Positions 18,501 through 28,679 of a stretch of 64,000 bases of DNA are shown here, in pieces. Origin of the DNA: Jannaschia sp. S6380 (GTDB lineage Bacteria > Pseudomonadota > Alphaproteobacteria > Rhodobacterales > Rhodobacteraceae); NCBI RefSeq assembly GCF_023015695.1, contig NZ_JALKAS010000001.1, positions 1,116,001 to 1,180,000 on the forward strand, in the 5' to 3' direction. Position 1 is the first letter of the stretch. Every line of letters starts with the position of its first letter. The position numbers and the translations under genes were made by a program. The notes beneath the pieces were generated by a model. It saw only the letters and a program-made list of their open reading frames with translations, ran no database searches and was not told the origin of the DNA.

Positions 18501-18823
18501 CCCGCATCGAGCGACATATGCGCATCCGGCACCGCGACCGTGGCCGCACCGTCCGGCTCCACCAGGGCCGCGTCGCGTAGGCGAAAGCGCAGCGCGTGCG
18601 CCTGCATGTCATAGGCCAGTGCCACCTCGCCCAGATCGAGGGCACGGGGCGCGAGCGACCGGGATATCCGCGCCTCGGCCCGGGCGACGGCCCAATCCGG
18701 CAACGCGATCGGCGCCCGCGTCAGCCGCCAGGCCGTGCCACCGAGAAGCCCCGCCAGGATCACGAGCGCCAGCAGCACGACACGGATCGCGCGGCGCTTC
18801 CGATCGGGGGGCGTCTGGGTCAT
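15518..18823 (-). CDS. Giant AsmA-like/DUF3971 envelope protein (YhdP/TamB-type lipid transport bridge)
   Basis: An 1101-residue protein with one N-terminal membrane anchor (VVLLALVILAGLLGGTAW, about residues 13-32). It is followed by a very long beta-rich periplasmic region and an AsmA-like C-terminal domain (GLFRDARGGSITLTLRPTDR ... FTSVETDFTLRPNDIVI ... YLVNGLFGALF). YhdP-like AsmA proteins are thought to form hydrophobic grooves that carry phospholipids to the outer membrane. The start at 18823 places the basic KRRAIR just before the anchor; upstream ATGs exist. It is transcribed away from bcp. The exact subfamily is inferred. Confidence 0.85.
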   Translation of the reverse strand: MTQTPPDRKRRAIRVVLLALVILAGLLGGTAWRLTRAPIALPDWAVARAEARISRSLAPRALDLGEVALAYDMQAHALRFRLRDAALVEPDGAATVAVPDAHMSLDAGALVRGKLRPRRISVEGLAIDVTRDADGRFSLAFGSGGGALPGTWAEALETLDAALATPAIAELSEVVVDGVVIRFRDAVTGLSQTVQDGQLAWRREGDVVRLSLTSGLRLGGQVARGAVTLTRRLNAAGSGQGADARVVVTDLSLPGLSAALPAVPALTLVRGDVSASATMSVAPDGTPGPLRGRVEGRGLVATDRPRMTLDRAVLAFDWLPGSGRIGLGEIAASSDEVSLRAEGQILLEDGLTGPVQAQLRLGPTTLDPEGVFDRRVAFEQGVFEARLTQRPLALNVGQAMLAGPSGTARASGRLAFVPEGVDGSLTLTVPEMSVADLTALWPPELLAQSRGWFTNNLLGGRALNATGLIRLRPGTPPEAAASFDFTGGSFRYMRFMPPARDVTGAAQLSGARLVLRVDEGTVPAIGPDGAPDAAEAPGLVDIAGTTFTIPDTAARPATGEIDLHARGRIGEILTLLDNRPFRLLERLNKTRDLATGRAEARVTANLPLRRGNAPADIVYDVAATLRDVESRRLIPGRVLAAPRLSLSVDATAVQIAGDATLEGVPFSGRWRQPLPPPSTEAIDPDAPPAPPVPLPTPGRVEGTARVGPDGLRRLGLALEALTLAGETTAKVEIVLPPGRPPRLSVESDLRGMAVGLPAISWTKPRDRSATFAVAATLGDVPDVTAIRLDAPGLTAAGRIALRAGGILDAARFDRVDTGWFRGPLTLTGRGRGAAPAITIGGGQADLRRALLSSGGGDGGEGSPLNIALARLTISEGIALTDLRARLRNGAGDFTARLNGGAPIEGVVVPDGRGSAVQVRGADAGGVLRSAGLFRDARGGSITLTLRPTDRTGNYAGAVRMGDVRVRNAPALASLLQALSVVGILEQLTGEGLFFTSVETDFTLRPNDIVIRRASAVGPSMSITADGTYDLTRKRMDLQGVISPIYLVNGLFGALFARRDEGLFGFTYRLTGSAADPSVAVNPLSILTPGIFREIFRRPPPS

Positions 18824-18915
18824 GTTGGCGCGAACCTCGGGGTGAGGGTCCATCTTGACCCGCCCCGGGCCGGGTTCCAAGTCCCACCGGACATCACAGC
18901 CATTGGGAGATCGCC

Positions 18916-19379
<464 letters not shown>

Positions 19380-19383
<4 letters not shown>

Positions 19384-20189
19384 CCACGCTCAGCGCGATG
19401 GCCGTCGAGGTGCTGACGACCCCCGACCCCCGTGCCAAGGCCGCGTTGTCGCGTCGGCACGCGGCGGCCTGGCGCGCTGCGCGGGCGGGCGGTGCGCCGA
19501 TCCCGGTCGGGGCGGTGTCGCCTCCGCCCCGTCCGTCGCGCCCCGATGCGCCGGAACTGCTGCCGCCCCGCGACGTCCCGCGCCGCAAGCCCGGCACGGT
19601 CGCGGGGCGGATCGCGTTGCTGCATGCCGTCGCGCATATCGAGTTGAACGCCGTCGACCTGCACTGGGACATCATCGCGCGGTTTGCCCATGTTCGGCTG
19701 CCGCCGGGCTTCCACGACGACTGGACGCAGGCCGCCGACGACGAGGCCAAGCATTTCGGTCTGATGGCCGATTGCCTGGAGGCGGCGGGGTCCCATTACG
19801 GCGCCCTGCCCGCCCATGCCGGCATGTGGCGCGCCGCCGAGGAGACGGAGGGCGACCTGATGGCGCGGCTGGCCGTCGTGCCGATGGTGCTGGAGGCGCG
19901 GGGGCTGGACGTGACGCCGGGCATGATCGACGTGTTCCGCCGCGCGGGCGAGGATGGCGCGGTCTCGGCCCTCGAGACGATCTATGCCGAGGAGGTCGCG
20001 CATGTCGCCTATGGGTCGAAGTGGTTTCATTTCCTCTGCGGCCGACATGATCATGACCCCAAGGACATGTTCCACGATCTGGTCCGCCGGTATTTCCACG
20101 GCCCCCTGCGCCCACCCTTCAACGAGGAGAAGCGCGCGGATGCGGGCCTGCCGCCCGATTTCTACTGGCCGCTGACCGATTCGGTCTGA
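19380..20189 (+). CDS. DUF455 family ferritin-like protein
   Basis: A 269-residue protein with the DUF455 helical-bundle signatures GRIALLHAVAHIELNAVDLHWD, DEAKHF and IYAEEVAHVAYG. The Glu and His residues match ferritin-like di-metal ligands. It starts at a GTG overlapping the bcp stop by 4 nt, so it is translationally coupled to a peroxide-detoxifying enzyme. Function of the family is not established; a metal- or redox-linked role is plausible. The Pro-rich segment near residues 40-70 is typical. Confidence 0.85.
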
Positions 20190-20362
20190 TGATTTCCCGG
20201 CGGGAATCTGCCGCGAACGCCCGATTCGGGGGCGGCTGCGGTTGCCTCTCTTCCGGCGGTTCCATAGAAATCGCGGGAACTTGAGCCTTCGTGACAAGAG
20301 GGCCACGGGGAACGGGACCGCGACGTGGGACAGACGTTCGGCCACAACATAGGGAGACAGAC

Positions 20363-21691
20363 GTGAAGCAACGCCTGTCGGACAGACTGAACGCACGTCT
20401 GGAACGTCACCTGCCGGAGCAGCGACTGTTTCTGAAATCCGAGGAAGGCACGCGTTTCGTGCGCATGCGCCCCCTGACGCAGGCGAGCGTCCTTCTAGGC
20501 GGCGCGCTCGTTCTCGGCTGGACCGTCGTGGTCACGTCGTTCTTCCTGATCGGAACGGTCGCATCCGGGTCCGCCCGCGACCAGACGGCCCGCGCGCAGA
20601 TCGCCTACGAGACCCGGCTGGCCGCACTGTCGTCGGAGCGCGACATCCGCGCCGCCGAAGCCGAGCAGGCGCTGGACCGGTTCTATTCGGCGCTCGACGA
20701 AGTCTCGAAAATGCAGGGCACCGTGCTCGCGTCCGAACAGCGCGTGCGCGAGCTGGAGACCGGGATCGAGGTCATCCAGCGCACCCTTCGCCGCACCGTC
20801 GCCGAACGCAACGAGGCGCGCGACCAGATTGACACGCTGGAAGCCAGGCTGGAGGACGCCCCGGAAGCCGCGGCCCTGGCCGAGCGCCTCGCCGCCGATT
20901 CCGCCGCGACCGCCGAGGCACTGGCCGAGGTTCTGGATGCCACGGCCCTGGCCCGCGACGAGGCCGTCGTGGTGGCGATGGGCGCCGATGCCGAGATTTC
21001 GCGAATGGAGGCGATGGCCGAGGTCGTGGCCGACCGCAACGATCGCATCTTCAGCCGCCTGGAAGAGGCGCTGGAAACCTCGATGGCCCCGCTGGAGCGG
21101 GTGTTCGACCGCGCCGGCATCTCGTCGGACGCGATCCTCAGCACCGTGCGCAGCGGCTATACCGGCCAGGGTGGTCCGCTGGAACCGGTCGTCGTCTCGA
21201 CGCGCGGCGGCCCCGTGATGCCCGATACCGACACCGCCCGGGCAAACCGCCTGCTGGATCGGATCGAGGACGTGGACATGTACCGGCTCGCCGCAGAGAG
21301 CCTGCCGCTCGCCCATCCCGTGAACGCGCCTCATCGGCGGACATCGGGATTCGGGCCGCGTTGGGGCCGGATGCATTCGGGCATGGATTTCGCGGCGAGC
21401 CGCGGCACGCCGATCCTCGCCACCGCCGAAGGCACCGTGACCCACGCCGGCTGGCAGTCGGGCTATGGCAAACTGGTCAAGATCCGACACCCGCTGGGCT
21501 TCGAGACGCGCTACGCGCATCTCAGCTCGATCAATGTCCGGGTCGGGCAAAGGGTCTCGCGCGGCGAGAACATCGGTGGTATGGGGACCACCGGACGGTC
21601 GACCGGCGTGCATCTCCACTATGAGGTCAGGCGAAACGGTCAGGCCCTGAACCCGGTAACCTTCATAAACGCAGGTCAGGATGTTTTCTAA
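20363..21691 (+). CDS. M23 family metallopeptidase (membrane-anchored, coiled-coil)
   Basis: Periplasmic cell-wall endopeptidase. The 442-residue protein has an N-terminal cytoplasmic segment, one membrane helix (about 40-62), a long coiled coil (about 75-235) and a C-terminal LytM domain. The zinc ligands are in GRMHSGMDFAAS (HxxxD) and HLHYEV (HxH). The GTG start at 20363 has GGGAG 6 nt upstream; the frame is open further 5' without a better start. It overlaps the bactofilin gene by 11 nt, a conserved pairing in which bactofilin positions the peptidase. Confidence 0.93.
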   Translation: MKQRLSDRLNARLERHLPEQRLFLKSEEGTRFVRMRPLTQASVLLGGALVLGWTVVVTSFFLIGTVASGSARDQTARAQIAYETRLAALSSERDIRAAEAEQALDRFYSALDEVSKMQGTVLASEQRVRELETGIEVIQRTLRRTVAERNEARDQIDTLEARLEDAPEAAALAERLAADSAATAEALAEVLDATALARDEAVVVAMGADAEISRMEAMAEVVADRNDRIFSRLEEALETSMAPLERVFDRAGISSDAILSTVRSGYTGQGGPLEPVVVSTRGGPVMPDTDTARANRLLDRIEDVDMYRLAAESLPLAHPVNAPHRRTSGFGPRWGRMHSGMDFAASRGTPILATAEGTVTHAGWQSGYGKLVKIRHPLGFETRYAHLSSINVRVGQRVSRGENIGGMGTTGRSTGVHLHYEVRRNGQALNPVTFINAGQDVF

Positions 21692-22205
21692 ATCGAAAGT
21701 CAATCAGCCCGGGGGCGACACCTCCGACAAGCCTTCCGCACCGACGGGCGGCAGCACGCCGCCCGCTTCGCAGCCGCCCACCAAACCGGCGAGCCTTGAG
21801 TTGGGCGCGGGCCAGGCGGCGATGAAATCCAAGGTCGCGGCGTCGTCGCTGTCGTCGGATCTGATCATCAAGGGCGACATCAAGACGTCCGGCGACATCC
21901 AGGTCGAGGGCGAGGTCGAGGGCAATATCCAGGCCCACCTCCTGACCGTCGGCGAAGGCGCCGTCGTCCGGGGCGAGGTGATCGCCGACGACATCGTCGT
22001 CAACGGCCGCGTCATCGGTCGCGTTCGCGGCCTGAAGGTCCGGCTGACGTCGACCGCGCGCGTCGAGGGCGACATCATCCACAAGACCATCGCCATCGAA
22101 TCCGGCGCGCATTTCGAGGGCGCGGTCCAGCGGCAGGACGATCCGCTGGGCGGGGCACCGAAATCCGGTGCCGTGCACAAGCCCGTGGAGGCCCCCAAGG
22201 GCTGA
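21681..22205 (+). CDS. Bactofilin
   Basis: A 174-residue polymerising cytoskeletal protein. The central bactofilin beta-helix runs from about residue 55 to 150 with repeating turns such as IKGDIKTSGDIQVEGEVEGN, LTVGEGAVVRGEV and ARVEGDIIHKTIAIESGAHFEG, flanked by Pro-rich, disordered ends. The reading frame begins inside the end of the M23 peptidase gene, so the two are co-expressed. Probable role: local scaffold for cell-wall hydrolysis or shape. Confidence 0.95.
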   Translation: MFSKSKVNQPGGDTSDKPSAPTGGSTPPASQPPTKPASLELGAGQAAMKSKVAASSLSSDLIIKGDIKTSGDIQVEGEVEGNIQAHLLTVGEGAVVRGEVIADDIVVNGRVIGRVRGLKVRLTSTARVEGDIIHKTIAIESGAHFEGAVQRQDDPLGGAPKSGAVHKPVEAPKG

Positions 22206-22216
22206 GTCGCGACAAC

Positions 22217-23572
22217 ATGGACGAACATCAGCGGACCCCGCCCCTGCAATGGAGCGGGGTCTCGCGTCTGCCGGGGCTGGAGGGACGCATCCCCGACCGG
22301 GCCCGGCGTGCCATCGTGCTGACGACGCTGGGATCGCTGGGCGATCTCTATCCGGTCCTGTCGATCGCCCGCGCGCTGACCGACCGGGGGATCGAGGTCC
22401 GGCTGGCCCTGTCGCCCGAGGATTGCGACATGGCGCGCCGCTGGGGGCTGCTGGCGACGCCGATCGGGCCGTCGCAGGCCGAAATCTGTGACCGGCTGGG
22501 CCTGACGCGGGACGAGATCGCGGCCGCGGTCCTGCGCGACCCGACCCCGCTTCTGCGCAACGTCGCCATTCCCATGCTGCCGGAGCTGGTCCCCGAGATG
22601 GAGGAGGTCTGCCGCGGCACGGCCTGCGTCGCGGCGACATCCTTCGCCCTTTTCGCGCCCCTGGCCGCCGAACGCCTGGGGTTGCCATTCGTACCGCTCG
22701 TCCTGCAGCCGATGTTGATGTTCTCGCCCCTCGATCCGCCGCGCGGCCGGGGCGTCGGCCTGTCGGTGCCGCAGCCGCGAACCGGTGCCGCGCGCTTGTG
22801 GAACCGCGGCGTGATGGGGGCCGCGCGCGGCATCCTCCGGCTTGCGCATAAACGCCCGTTGTCGCGGGTCCGCGCAGGGTTGGACCTGCTGCCGCAGCCG
22901 GGGACGCCGCTGCTGGATCACGGGGCGCGCGTGCCGTTGCGGCTGGGCCTCTGGTCGCCGCGCTTCGCCCCCCTGCCCGCAGATCGACGCGACGAATGGC
23001 GCGCGGTCGGCTTCCCGCCCGCGCCCGAGGGCGAGCTGACGCCCGAAGCGCAGTCGTGGCTGGATGCCGGACCGCCCCCGCTCATCATCACCCTGGGCAG
23101 CATCGCGCAGTCGCTCGGTGGATCGGAGTTCTGGCCCGAGGCCGTCAAGCTGGCCAGGGCGCTGGGCGTCCGCGCCGTCCTGCTGCACGGCAAGGCCGAG
23201 GTCCCCAGCGGCCCCGACATACTGGCATTGCCCTACGCCGCGCACGCCCCCCTGTTTCCGCAGGCGGCCGCGATCCTGCACCATGGCGGCATCGGAACGA
23301 GTGCCGAGGCGCTGCGCGCCGCGCGGCCGCAGATGGTCGTGCCGGTCGGGGGCGATCAGCCCGACAATGCCGCGCGGCTGGAACGTCTCGGCGTGGCCGT
23401 CACCCTGCCCGTCCGGCGCTTCGCCGCGGACAGGGCGATCGCCCCTCTGCGCGCCCTTCTCGACCGGTTCGACTACGCCGCAGCCGGCGAACTGGGCCGT
23501 GCCATTGCCGAGGAGGACGGCGCACGGCAGGCGGCGTTCCTGCTGGCGAACGTGGTGGACGGCGTGCGCTAG
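22217..23572 (+). CDS. Glycosyltransferase, GT1 family (UGT/rhamnosyltransferase-like)
   Basis: A 451-residue GT-B enzyme. The N-terminal domain starts the fold with [21 protein letters not shown]. The C-terminal nucleotide-sugar site is [20 protein letters not shown] followed by [17 protein letters not shown]. This is the signature of macrolide/sterol/rhamnosyl transferases. No membrane segment. The acceptor is unknown; its position after bactofilin may be only proximity. It converges on prfB with a 4-nt overlap of the stops. Confidence 0.88.
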   Translation: MDEHQRTPPLQWSGVSRLPGLEGRIPDRARRAIVLTTLGSLGDLYPVLSIARALTDRGIEVRLALSPEDCDMARRWGLLATPIGPSQAEICDRLGLTRDEIAAAVLRDPTPLLRNVAIPMLPELVPEMEEVCRGTACVAATSFALFAPLAAERLGLPFVPLVLQPMLMFSPLDPPRGRGVGLSVPQPRTGAARLWNRGVMGAARGILRLAHKRPLSRVRAGLDLLPQPGTPLLDHGARVPLRLGLWSPRFAPLPADRRDEWRAVGFPPAPEGELTPEAQSWLDAGPPPLIITLGSIAQSLGGSEFWPEAVKLARALGVRAVLLHGKAEVPSGPDILALPYAAHAPLFPQAAAILHHGGIGTSAEALRAARPQMVVPVGGDQPDNAARLERLGVAVTLPVRRFAADRAIAPLRALLDRFDYAAAGELGRAIAEEDGARQAAFLLANVVDGVR

Positions 23573-24696
23573 CCGCCCGTGGCGTCGGCCCGGCTCTTGC
23601 CCGAGGCGTCCGATGCAAGAACCGAGGCCATCACCCCGTCGAGTGAACCATCGAGGATCCCTTGCGTGTCCGACGTCTCGTAGCCGGTGCGCAGATCCTT
23701 GACCATCTGATAGGGTTGCAGGACGTAGGACCGGATCTGGTTGCCCCAGCCGGCATCGCCCTTCGCCTCATGGGCGGCGTTGATCTCGGCGTTCCGCCGG
23801 TCCAGCTCCATCTGGTACAGGCGCGATTTCAGCGCCTTCATCGCGATATCGCGGTTCTGGTGCTGCGACTTCTCGGACGACGTCACGACGATGCCGGTCG
23901 GAATGTGGGTGATCCGCACGGCGGAGTCGGTGGTGTTCACGTGCTGGCCGCCCGCGCCCGACGACCGATAGGTGTCGATGCGGATGTCGTTCGGCGCGAC
24001 CTCGATCTCGATATCGTCGTCCACGACCGGATAGACCCAGACCGAACAGAAGGACGTGTGCCGCCGGGCCGAACTGTCATAGGGGCTGATCCGCACGAGG
24101 CGGTGGACGCCCGATTCCGATTTCAACCAGCCATAGGCGTTCTTGCCGCTGATCTTGTAGGCGGCGGACTTGATGCCCGCCTCCTCGCCCGGGGTCATGG
24201 ATTGCAGATCCACGTCGTAGCCGCGTTTTTCGGCCCAGCGCGTGTACATCCGCGCCAGCATGTTGGCCCAGTCGCAACTCTCCGTTCCGCCCGCGCCGGA
24301 ATTGATCTCGAGGAAGGTGTCGTTGCCGTCGGCCTCGCCGTCCAGCAATGCCTCCAGCTCCTTCTCGGCCGCGGTCTCGACCAGGCGCGCGATGGCGACC
24401 TCGGCCTCGGCCACGACCTCGGCGTCGTCCTCCATCTCGCCCAGCTCGATCATCTCGACATTGTCGCGCGTCTCGCGTTCCAGCGTCTCGATCCCCTCGA
24501 TCGCGTCCATCAGCGCCTGGCGGTCGCGCATCAGCTTCTGCGCCCGCTCCGGGTTGTCCCAGAGGGTCGGGTCCTCGATCATCGCGTCGAATTCCTCGCG
24601 CCGATGGGGCGCGGTCTCCCAGTCCAGGCGCCGCTTCAGAAGGGCGACCGACTTCTCGATGGTCTCGACATTGTTCTGGACTTCCGCGCGCACCAT
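23569..24696 (-). CDS. prfB: Peptide chain release factor 2
   Basis: Terminates translation at UGA and UAA. The 375-residue protein has the catalytic GGQ motif in [17 protein letters not shown]. The stop-codon-recognition tripeptide region is [13 protein letters not shown], where enterobacteria have SPF; as I recall, SPY is usual in alphaproteobacterial RF2. The frame is continuous, so the programmed +1 frameshift known from E. coli prfB is absent. The coiled-coil N-terminal domain is normal. Confidence 0.96.
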   Translation of the reverse strand: MVRAEVQNNVETIEKSVALLKRRLDWETAPHRREEFDAMIEDPTLWDNPERAQKLMRDRQALMDAIEGIETLERETRDNVEMIELGEMEDDAEVVAEAEVAIARLVETAAEKELEALLDGEADGNDTFLEINSGAGGTESCDWANMLARMYTRWAEKRGYDVDLQSMTPGEEAGIKSAAYKISGKNAYGWLKSESGVHRLVRISPYDSSARRHTSFCSVWVYPVVDDDIEIEVAPNDIRIDTYRSSGAGGQHVNTTDSAVRITHIPTGIVVTSSEKSQHQNRDIAMKALKSRLYQMELDRRNAEINAAHEAKGDAGWGNQIRSYVLQPYQMVKDLRTGYETSDTQGILDGSLDGVMASVLASDASGKSRADATGG

Positions 24697-24767
24697 TGCC
24701 TCCGAAGGACGGACCGATCGACGGCTGACCTAACCCCTGCCCGCCGCGGCGGCAAGGCGGCCGGGCG

Positions 24768-27359
24768 TCAGTACAGCCCCCCCGAGGACAGCGTGCCGAA
24801 GGTGGCGCGGCCCGGCACGACGACCGTGCGGCCTGTGGAGGTCTCCACCTGCACCGCGCTCGCCGGCTGGTCGTCGCTTTCGCCACGCCCGAACAGCGGC
24901 AGATCCCCGGCCATGGCGAAGCCGCCGTCGATGACGGTGCCGCCACCCAGACCGATGAACGGGTCCTCGCCATCGCGGAAATACTCGGCCACGACGTTGG
25001 GGCCCGACGCGTCGTCGGGCAGGCGCGCGCCGGTGAAGCGGTCGATCTTGACGAAATGCCCGCCTTCGGGGACCTCGAACGGACCGGCGCCGTATTTCTT
25101 GATCGCCTCGCGCATGAACTCCTGGAAGACGGGGCCGCACATGCCGCCGCCCGACGCTCCCCGGCCCATGCTGCGCGGGCGATCGTAGCCGATATAGCAC
25201 CCCGCCACGATGGTGGACGAGAAGCCGACGAACCAGACATCCTTCGCATCGTTGGTCGTGCCGGTTTTGCCCGCGATCGGAACCGGCAGGTTCACCGTCT
25301 TCGAGGCCGTGCCGCGATCGACCACGCCTTTCATCATCGACGTCAACTGATAGGCGGTGATGGCGTTCATCACCCGTTCGCGATTCGACACGATGCGGGG
25401 CCCCAGTCCTTCGGGGAGCGAGGCGAACTGCTCGCATTCCTCGCAACTGCGTTGGTCGTGCTTGTAGACGGTGCGGCCGTAGCGGTCCTGGATGCGGTCG
25501 ACCAGCGTCGGCTCCACCCGCTCGCCGCCATTGGCGAACATCGCGTAGGCCGCGACCATCTTGTAGAGCGTCGTCTCCTGGGAGCCGAGAGAGTTCGCCA
25601 GAAGCTCGTCCATCCGGTCATAGACGCCGAACCGTTCGGCATAGCTGGCGACGGTGCCCATGCCCACGTCCTGTGCCAGACGCACCGTCATCAGGTTGCG
25701 CGACCGCTCGATCCCCGTGCGCAGGGGGGCCGGACCGTAGAAGCGGTTGGACGCGTTCTTCGGCCGCCAGATCTCGCCGCCCGCGCGGATCTCGATGGGG
25801 GCGTCGACGACGATCGTGTTGGGCTGATAGCCGCTGTCGAGCGCGGCCGCATAGACGAACGGCTTGAAGCTGGACCCGGGCTGACGCGTGGCCTGCGTCG
25901 CCCGGTTGAAGACCGAATGCTGATAGCTGAAGCCACCCTGCATCGCCAGGACACGGCCCGTGTTCACGTCCATCGCCATGAAACCGCCCTGCACCTCGGG
26001 CACCTGTCGCAGCGACCAGCGGATCAGGTCGCCCGAGGCATCCTCGGTCATGCGGCGCACGTGGACGACGTCCCCGGGCTCGAAATTGTCGAAGAAATTG
26101 CCGCGCATCCATTGGATGTCTTCGCGCGGGACGCTGACGGTCCCATCCACGTCCTCGGCGCCCAGGGTCAGGGTCTGGTCGGCCACGTCAAGGACCACGG
26201 CGGGGTGCCAGCGACTGTCCAGATCGATATCGCGCGCCACGTCGGCCTTCGACAGCGCCTCGCGCCAGGTCTCCTCCGCCGCAAGGGCCTCGGCCGGGAT
26301 GGTCTTGCCGGTGCCGCGCCAGATCCCGGACGAGCGGTCGTACTGCTCCAGCGCGCTGCGCAGGGCCCGGGCGGCGACGTCCTGCATCTCGGCGTCGATG
26401 GTGGCGCGGACGTTGAAGCCCTGGGTAAAGAACTCCTCCTCGCCGAAGTCCCGCGTCAACTGGCGCCGGATCTCGTCGGTGAAGTAGTCGCGCGGCGGCA
26501 GCGCGGCGCGGAACGGCTGATAGTGGCCGGACTGCACGGTCAGGAGCGGCTTCGCCTGCGCCTCCTCCATCTCGGCGCGGGTGATATAGCCGTTCTCGAA
26601 CATCTCACGCAACACGAGGTTGTTGCGGCGGTCGATGGCGCGTTCGGCTTGGCGAACCGGATGATAGTCGGACGGCGCCTTGGGCAGGATGGCCAGATAG
26701 GCGGCTTCCTCCAGCGTCACTTCGGCCAGCGTCTTGTTGAAATAGGTCTGCGCGGCGGCCGCCACGCCATAGCTGTTCTGCCCCAGGAAGATCTCGTTGA
26801 GGTAGAGTTCGAGGATCGCTTCCTTGTCCAGCGTCTCCTCGATGCGCGAGGCGAGGATGATCTCCTTGATCTTGCGTTCCGCCGACCGGTCCGACGACAG
26901 CAGGAAGTTCTTCATCACCTGCTGCGTGATCGTGGATGCGCCGCGCAGGCGCTTTCCTTGCGCGGCGTCGATGGCGGCCTTGATCATGCCCATCGGGTCA
27001 TAGCCGGCATGGACATAGAAGGCGCCGTCCTCGGCCGAGATGAAGGCCTGCTTGACCAGGTCCGGGATCTCCTGGGCGGGCGTGAACAGACGCCGTTCCC
27101 GTGCGAATTCGTCCATCAGGCGACCTTCGCTCGAATAGATCCGGCTGATCGTGGGCGGCGTGTACTGGGCCAGCTGCTCGTGGTTCGGCAGGTCGCGACC
27201 ATACATCCACAGCACGCCCCCGATCGTCACGGCGGCGGCGATGACGCCCAGTGTGACCGCCGAAAAGATGCCGCCCATGATCGACAGCAGGAACAGCCCC
27301 GTCGCCGTGGCAGCATTCCATAGGGTCGTGCCGACCGCCCTGATCGCCGTCTTCGCCAT
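24768..27359 (-). CDS. mrcA: Penicillin-binding protein 1A (bifunctional transglycosylase/transpeptidase)
   Basis: Polymerises and cross-links peptidoglycan in the periplasm. The 863-residue protein has a membrane anchor (about residues 15-50). A GT51 domain follows with the catalytic Glu in AFISAEDGAFYVHAGYD, then GASTITQQVMKNFLLS and RKIKEIILASRIE. An OB-like insertion precedes the transpeptidase domain with the active-site Ser in RQPGSSFKPF and the KTG box in GKTGTTNDAKDVWFVGF. The start is MAKTAIRAV. It lies downstream of amiC on the same strand. Confidence 0.96.
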   Translation of the reverse strand: MAKTAIRAVGTTLWNAATATGLFLLSIMGGIFSAVTLGVIAAAVTIGGVLWMYGRDLPNHEQLAQYTPPTISRIYSSEGRLMDEFARERRLFTPAQEIPDLVKQAFISAEDGAFYVHAGYDPMGMIKAAIDAAQGKRLRGASTITQQVMKNFLLSSDRSAERKIKEIILASRIEETLDKEAILELYLNEIFLGQNSYGVAAAAQTYFNKTLAEVTLEEAAYLAILPKAPSDYHPVRQAERAIDRRNNLVLREMFENGYITRAEMEEAQAKPLLTVQSGHYQPFRAALPPRDYFTDEIRRQLTRDFGEEEFFTQGFNVRATIDAEMQDVAARALRSALEQYDRSSGIWRGTGKTIPAEALAAEETWREALSKADVARDIDLDSRWHPAVVLDVADQTLTLGAEDVDGTVSVPREDIQWMRGNFFDNFEPGDVVHVRRMTEDASGDLIRWSLRQVPEVQGGFMAMDVNTGRVLAMQGGFSYQHSVFNRATQATRQPGSSFKPFVYAAALDSGYQPNTIVVDAPIEIRAGGEIWRPKNASNRFYGPAPLRTGIERSRNLMTVRLAQDVGMGTVASYAERFGVYDRMDELLANSLGSQETTLYKMVAAYAMFANGGERVEPTLVDRIQDRYGRTVYKHDQRSCEECEQFASLPEGLGPRIVSNRERVMNAITAYQLTSMMKGVVDRGTASKTVNLPVPIAGKTGTTNDAKDVWFVGFSSTIVAGCYIGYDRPRSMGRGASGGGMCGPVFQEFMREAIKKYGAGPFEVPEGGHFVKIDRFTGARLPDDASGPNVVAEYFRDGEDPFIGLGGGTVIDGGFAMAGDLPLFGRGESDDQPASAVQVETSTGRTVVVPGRATFGTLSSGGLY

Positions 27360-27503
27360 CTCGTCCGTCCTGCCCGGTGGTTCCGCGCCCGAGATATACG
27401 CCCGCCGCCGGAGCAGGTCAAAGCGATGGCGGCGTCGGGGCAGTCCGCCGCGCATGGCGGAGATGAGGTTCCGCGTTCAATTCCACGTGAGGCCGGAGCG
27501 CGA

Positions 27504-28679
27504 CTATCGGCGCAGGCGCAGCGCCTCGACCGCGTCGGCCTCGGCCCAGGCCTCGATACCCCGCGCAATCGCCGTGGCCATGCGCGCGCGCCATTCGGGC
27601 GAGGTGAGGTTGGCCAGGTCCTGCGGATCGGACATGAAGCCCAGCTCCAGCAGGACGGACGGGATATCGGGCGCCTTGAGGACGGTGAAGCGCCCGCCCA
27701 GTCGCGGTCGCTTATGAAGGCGCACGCCCTCTGCGGCCAGCGACGTAACCAGGGCATCCGCCAGCATGGAGGCACGGGGCGCCGTTTCCGCGCGCGCGAG
27801 TTCAACAAGTATCTGCGCGATCTCGTCACCCTGTTCGGGCAGCGTCACACCCAGCAGCAGGTCGCTGCGGGCATGGCGTTGTGCGATCTCGGCGGCCAGG
27901 GCATCGCCGTTCCCGCTCGACAGCGTGTAGACCGTCGCGCCCTGCGCGCCCCCGCCCTCGACCGCATCGGCGTGAAGCGAGATCATCAGGTCCGCCCCCG
28001 CCGCCCGCGCGATCGAGGTGCGGCCGCGCAGGCCGACGAACTCGTCGCCCTCCCGCGTCAGGACGACCGTGTGGCCCTCCCGGCGCAGCACCTCCGCCAA
28101 CTCGCGCGCGAAGCGCAGCATCATGTCCGCCTCGGTCGCGCCGCCCCGCTCGGCCCCCGGGTCGACGCCGCCATGGCCTGGGTCGAGCGCAATGACGAGC
28201 GGCCCGTCGCCCGTCTGGCGCGGGCGGATCACCGTCTCCACCGGTTCGGGATCGTGGTCCCAGCCTTGCGACACGAGCGGCCCGGTTCGCCCCGCCCCGT
28301 CGCTCAGCAGGACGTTGATCCGCGGCGTGTCCCCGGTCGTCATCCAGGCCCGTTCGATATGTGCGGGGCCGTGCAATTCGACCGACAGCCGCGACCAGCC
28401 CGGCCCGATCCGGCCGGAAAGTACCGGCCCGAACGCGGCGAAGGCGGTGGTGTCGAGGCCGGTCCAATCGACCTCGGACGTGTCCAGGATCAGCCGCCAG
28501 GGATCGACCTCGACGAAGACGCGCCAAGGCACCGGCTGGGCCAGTGCGATGCCGATCTCGGCCCCGCGCCGCATCTCTCGCGCCTCCACGCCCAGGACGG
28601 GCGCCCGGGCGTTGAACTCATGCGCCGAAGGGGCGCCGCCGGCCAGGCAGGCAATCAGGAGCAGGGCCAGCCGGATCAT
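27504..28679 (-). CDS. amiC: N-acetylmuramoyl-L-alanine amidase (AmiC-like)
   Basis: Zinc amidase that splits septal peptidoglycan. The 391-residue precursor has a signal peptide of about 19 residues ending PSAH. An AMIN domain (about 30-150) follows, then an Amidase_3 catalytic domain. Zinc ligands are visible in DPGHGGVDPGA (His), ATEADM (Glu) and ISLHADA (His); the catalytic Glu is in VLLELGFMSD. The start overlaps the stop of the upstream aminotransferase (ATGA). Neighbouring mrcA suggests a cell-wall operon. Confidence 0.95.
   Translation of the reverse strand: MIRLALLLIACLAGGAPSAHEFNARAPVLGVEAREMRRGAEIGIALAQPVPWRVFVEVDPWRLILDTSEVDWTGLDTTAFAAFGPVLSGRIGPGWSRLSVELHGPAHIERAWMTTGDTPRINVLLSDGAGRTGPLVSQGWDHDPEPVETVIRPRQTGDGPLVIALDPGHGGVDPGAERGGATEADMMLRFARELAEVLRREGHTVVLTREGDEFVGLRGRTSIARAAGADLMISLHADAVEGGGAQGATVYTLSSGNGDALAAEIAQRHARSDLLLGVTLPEQGDEIAQILVELARAETAPRASMLADALVTSLAAEGVRLHKRPRLGGRFTVLKAPDIPSVLLELGFMSDPQDLANLTSPEWRARMATAIARGIEAWAEADAVEALRLRR

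Noticed and set aside
23569-24696. Programmed frameshift in prfB
   Set aside because: The frame is open throughout, with no in-frame early UGA, so no frameshift is needed.
25056-27323. 755-codon plus-strand frame opposite mrcA
   Set aside because: Antisense to a complete PBP1A with all catalytic motifs; typical high-GC shadow.
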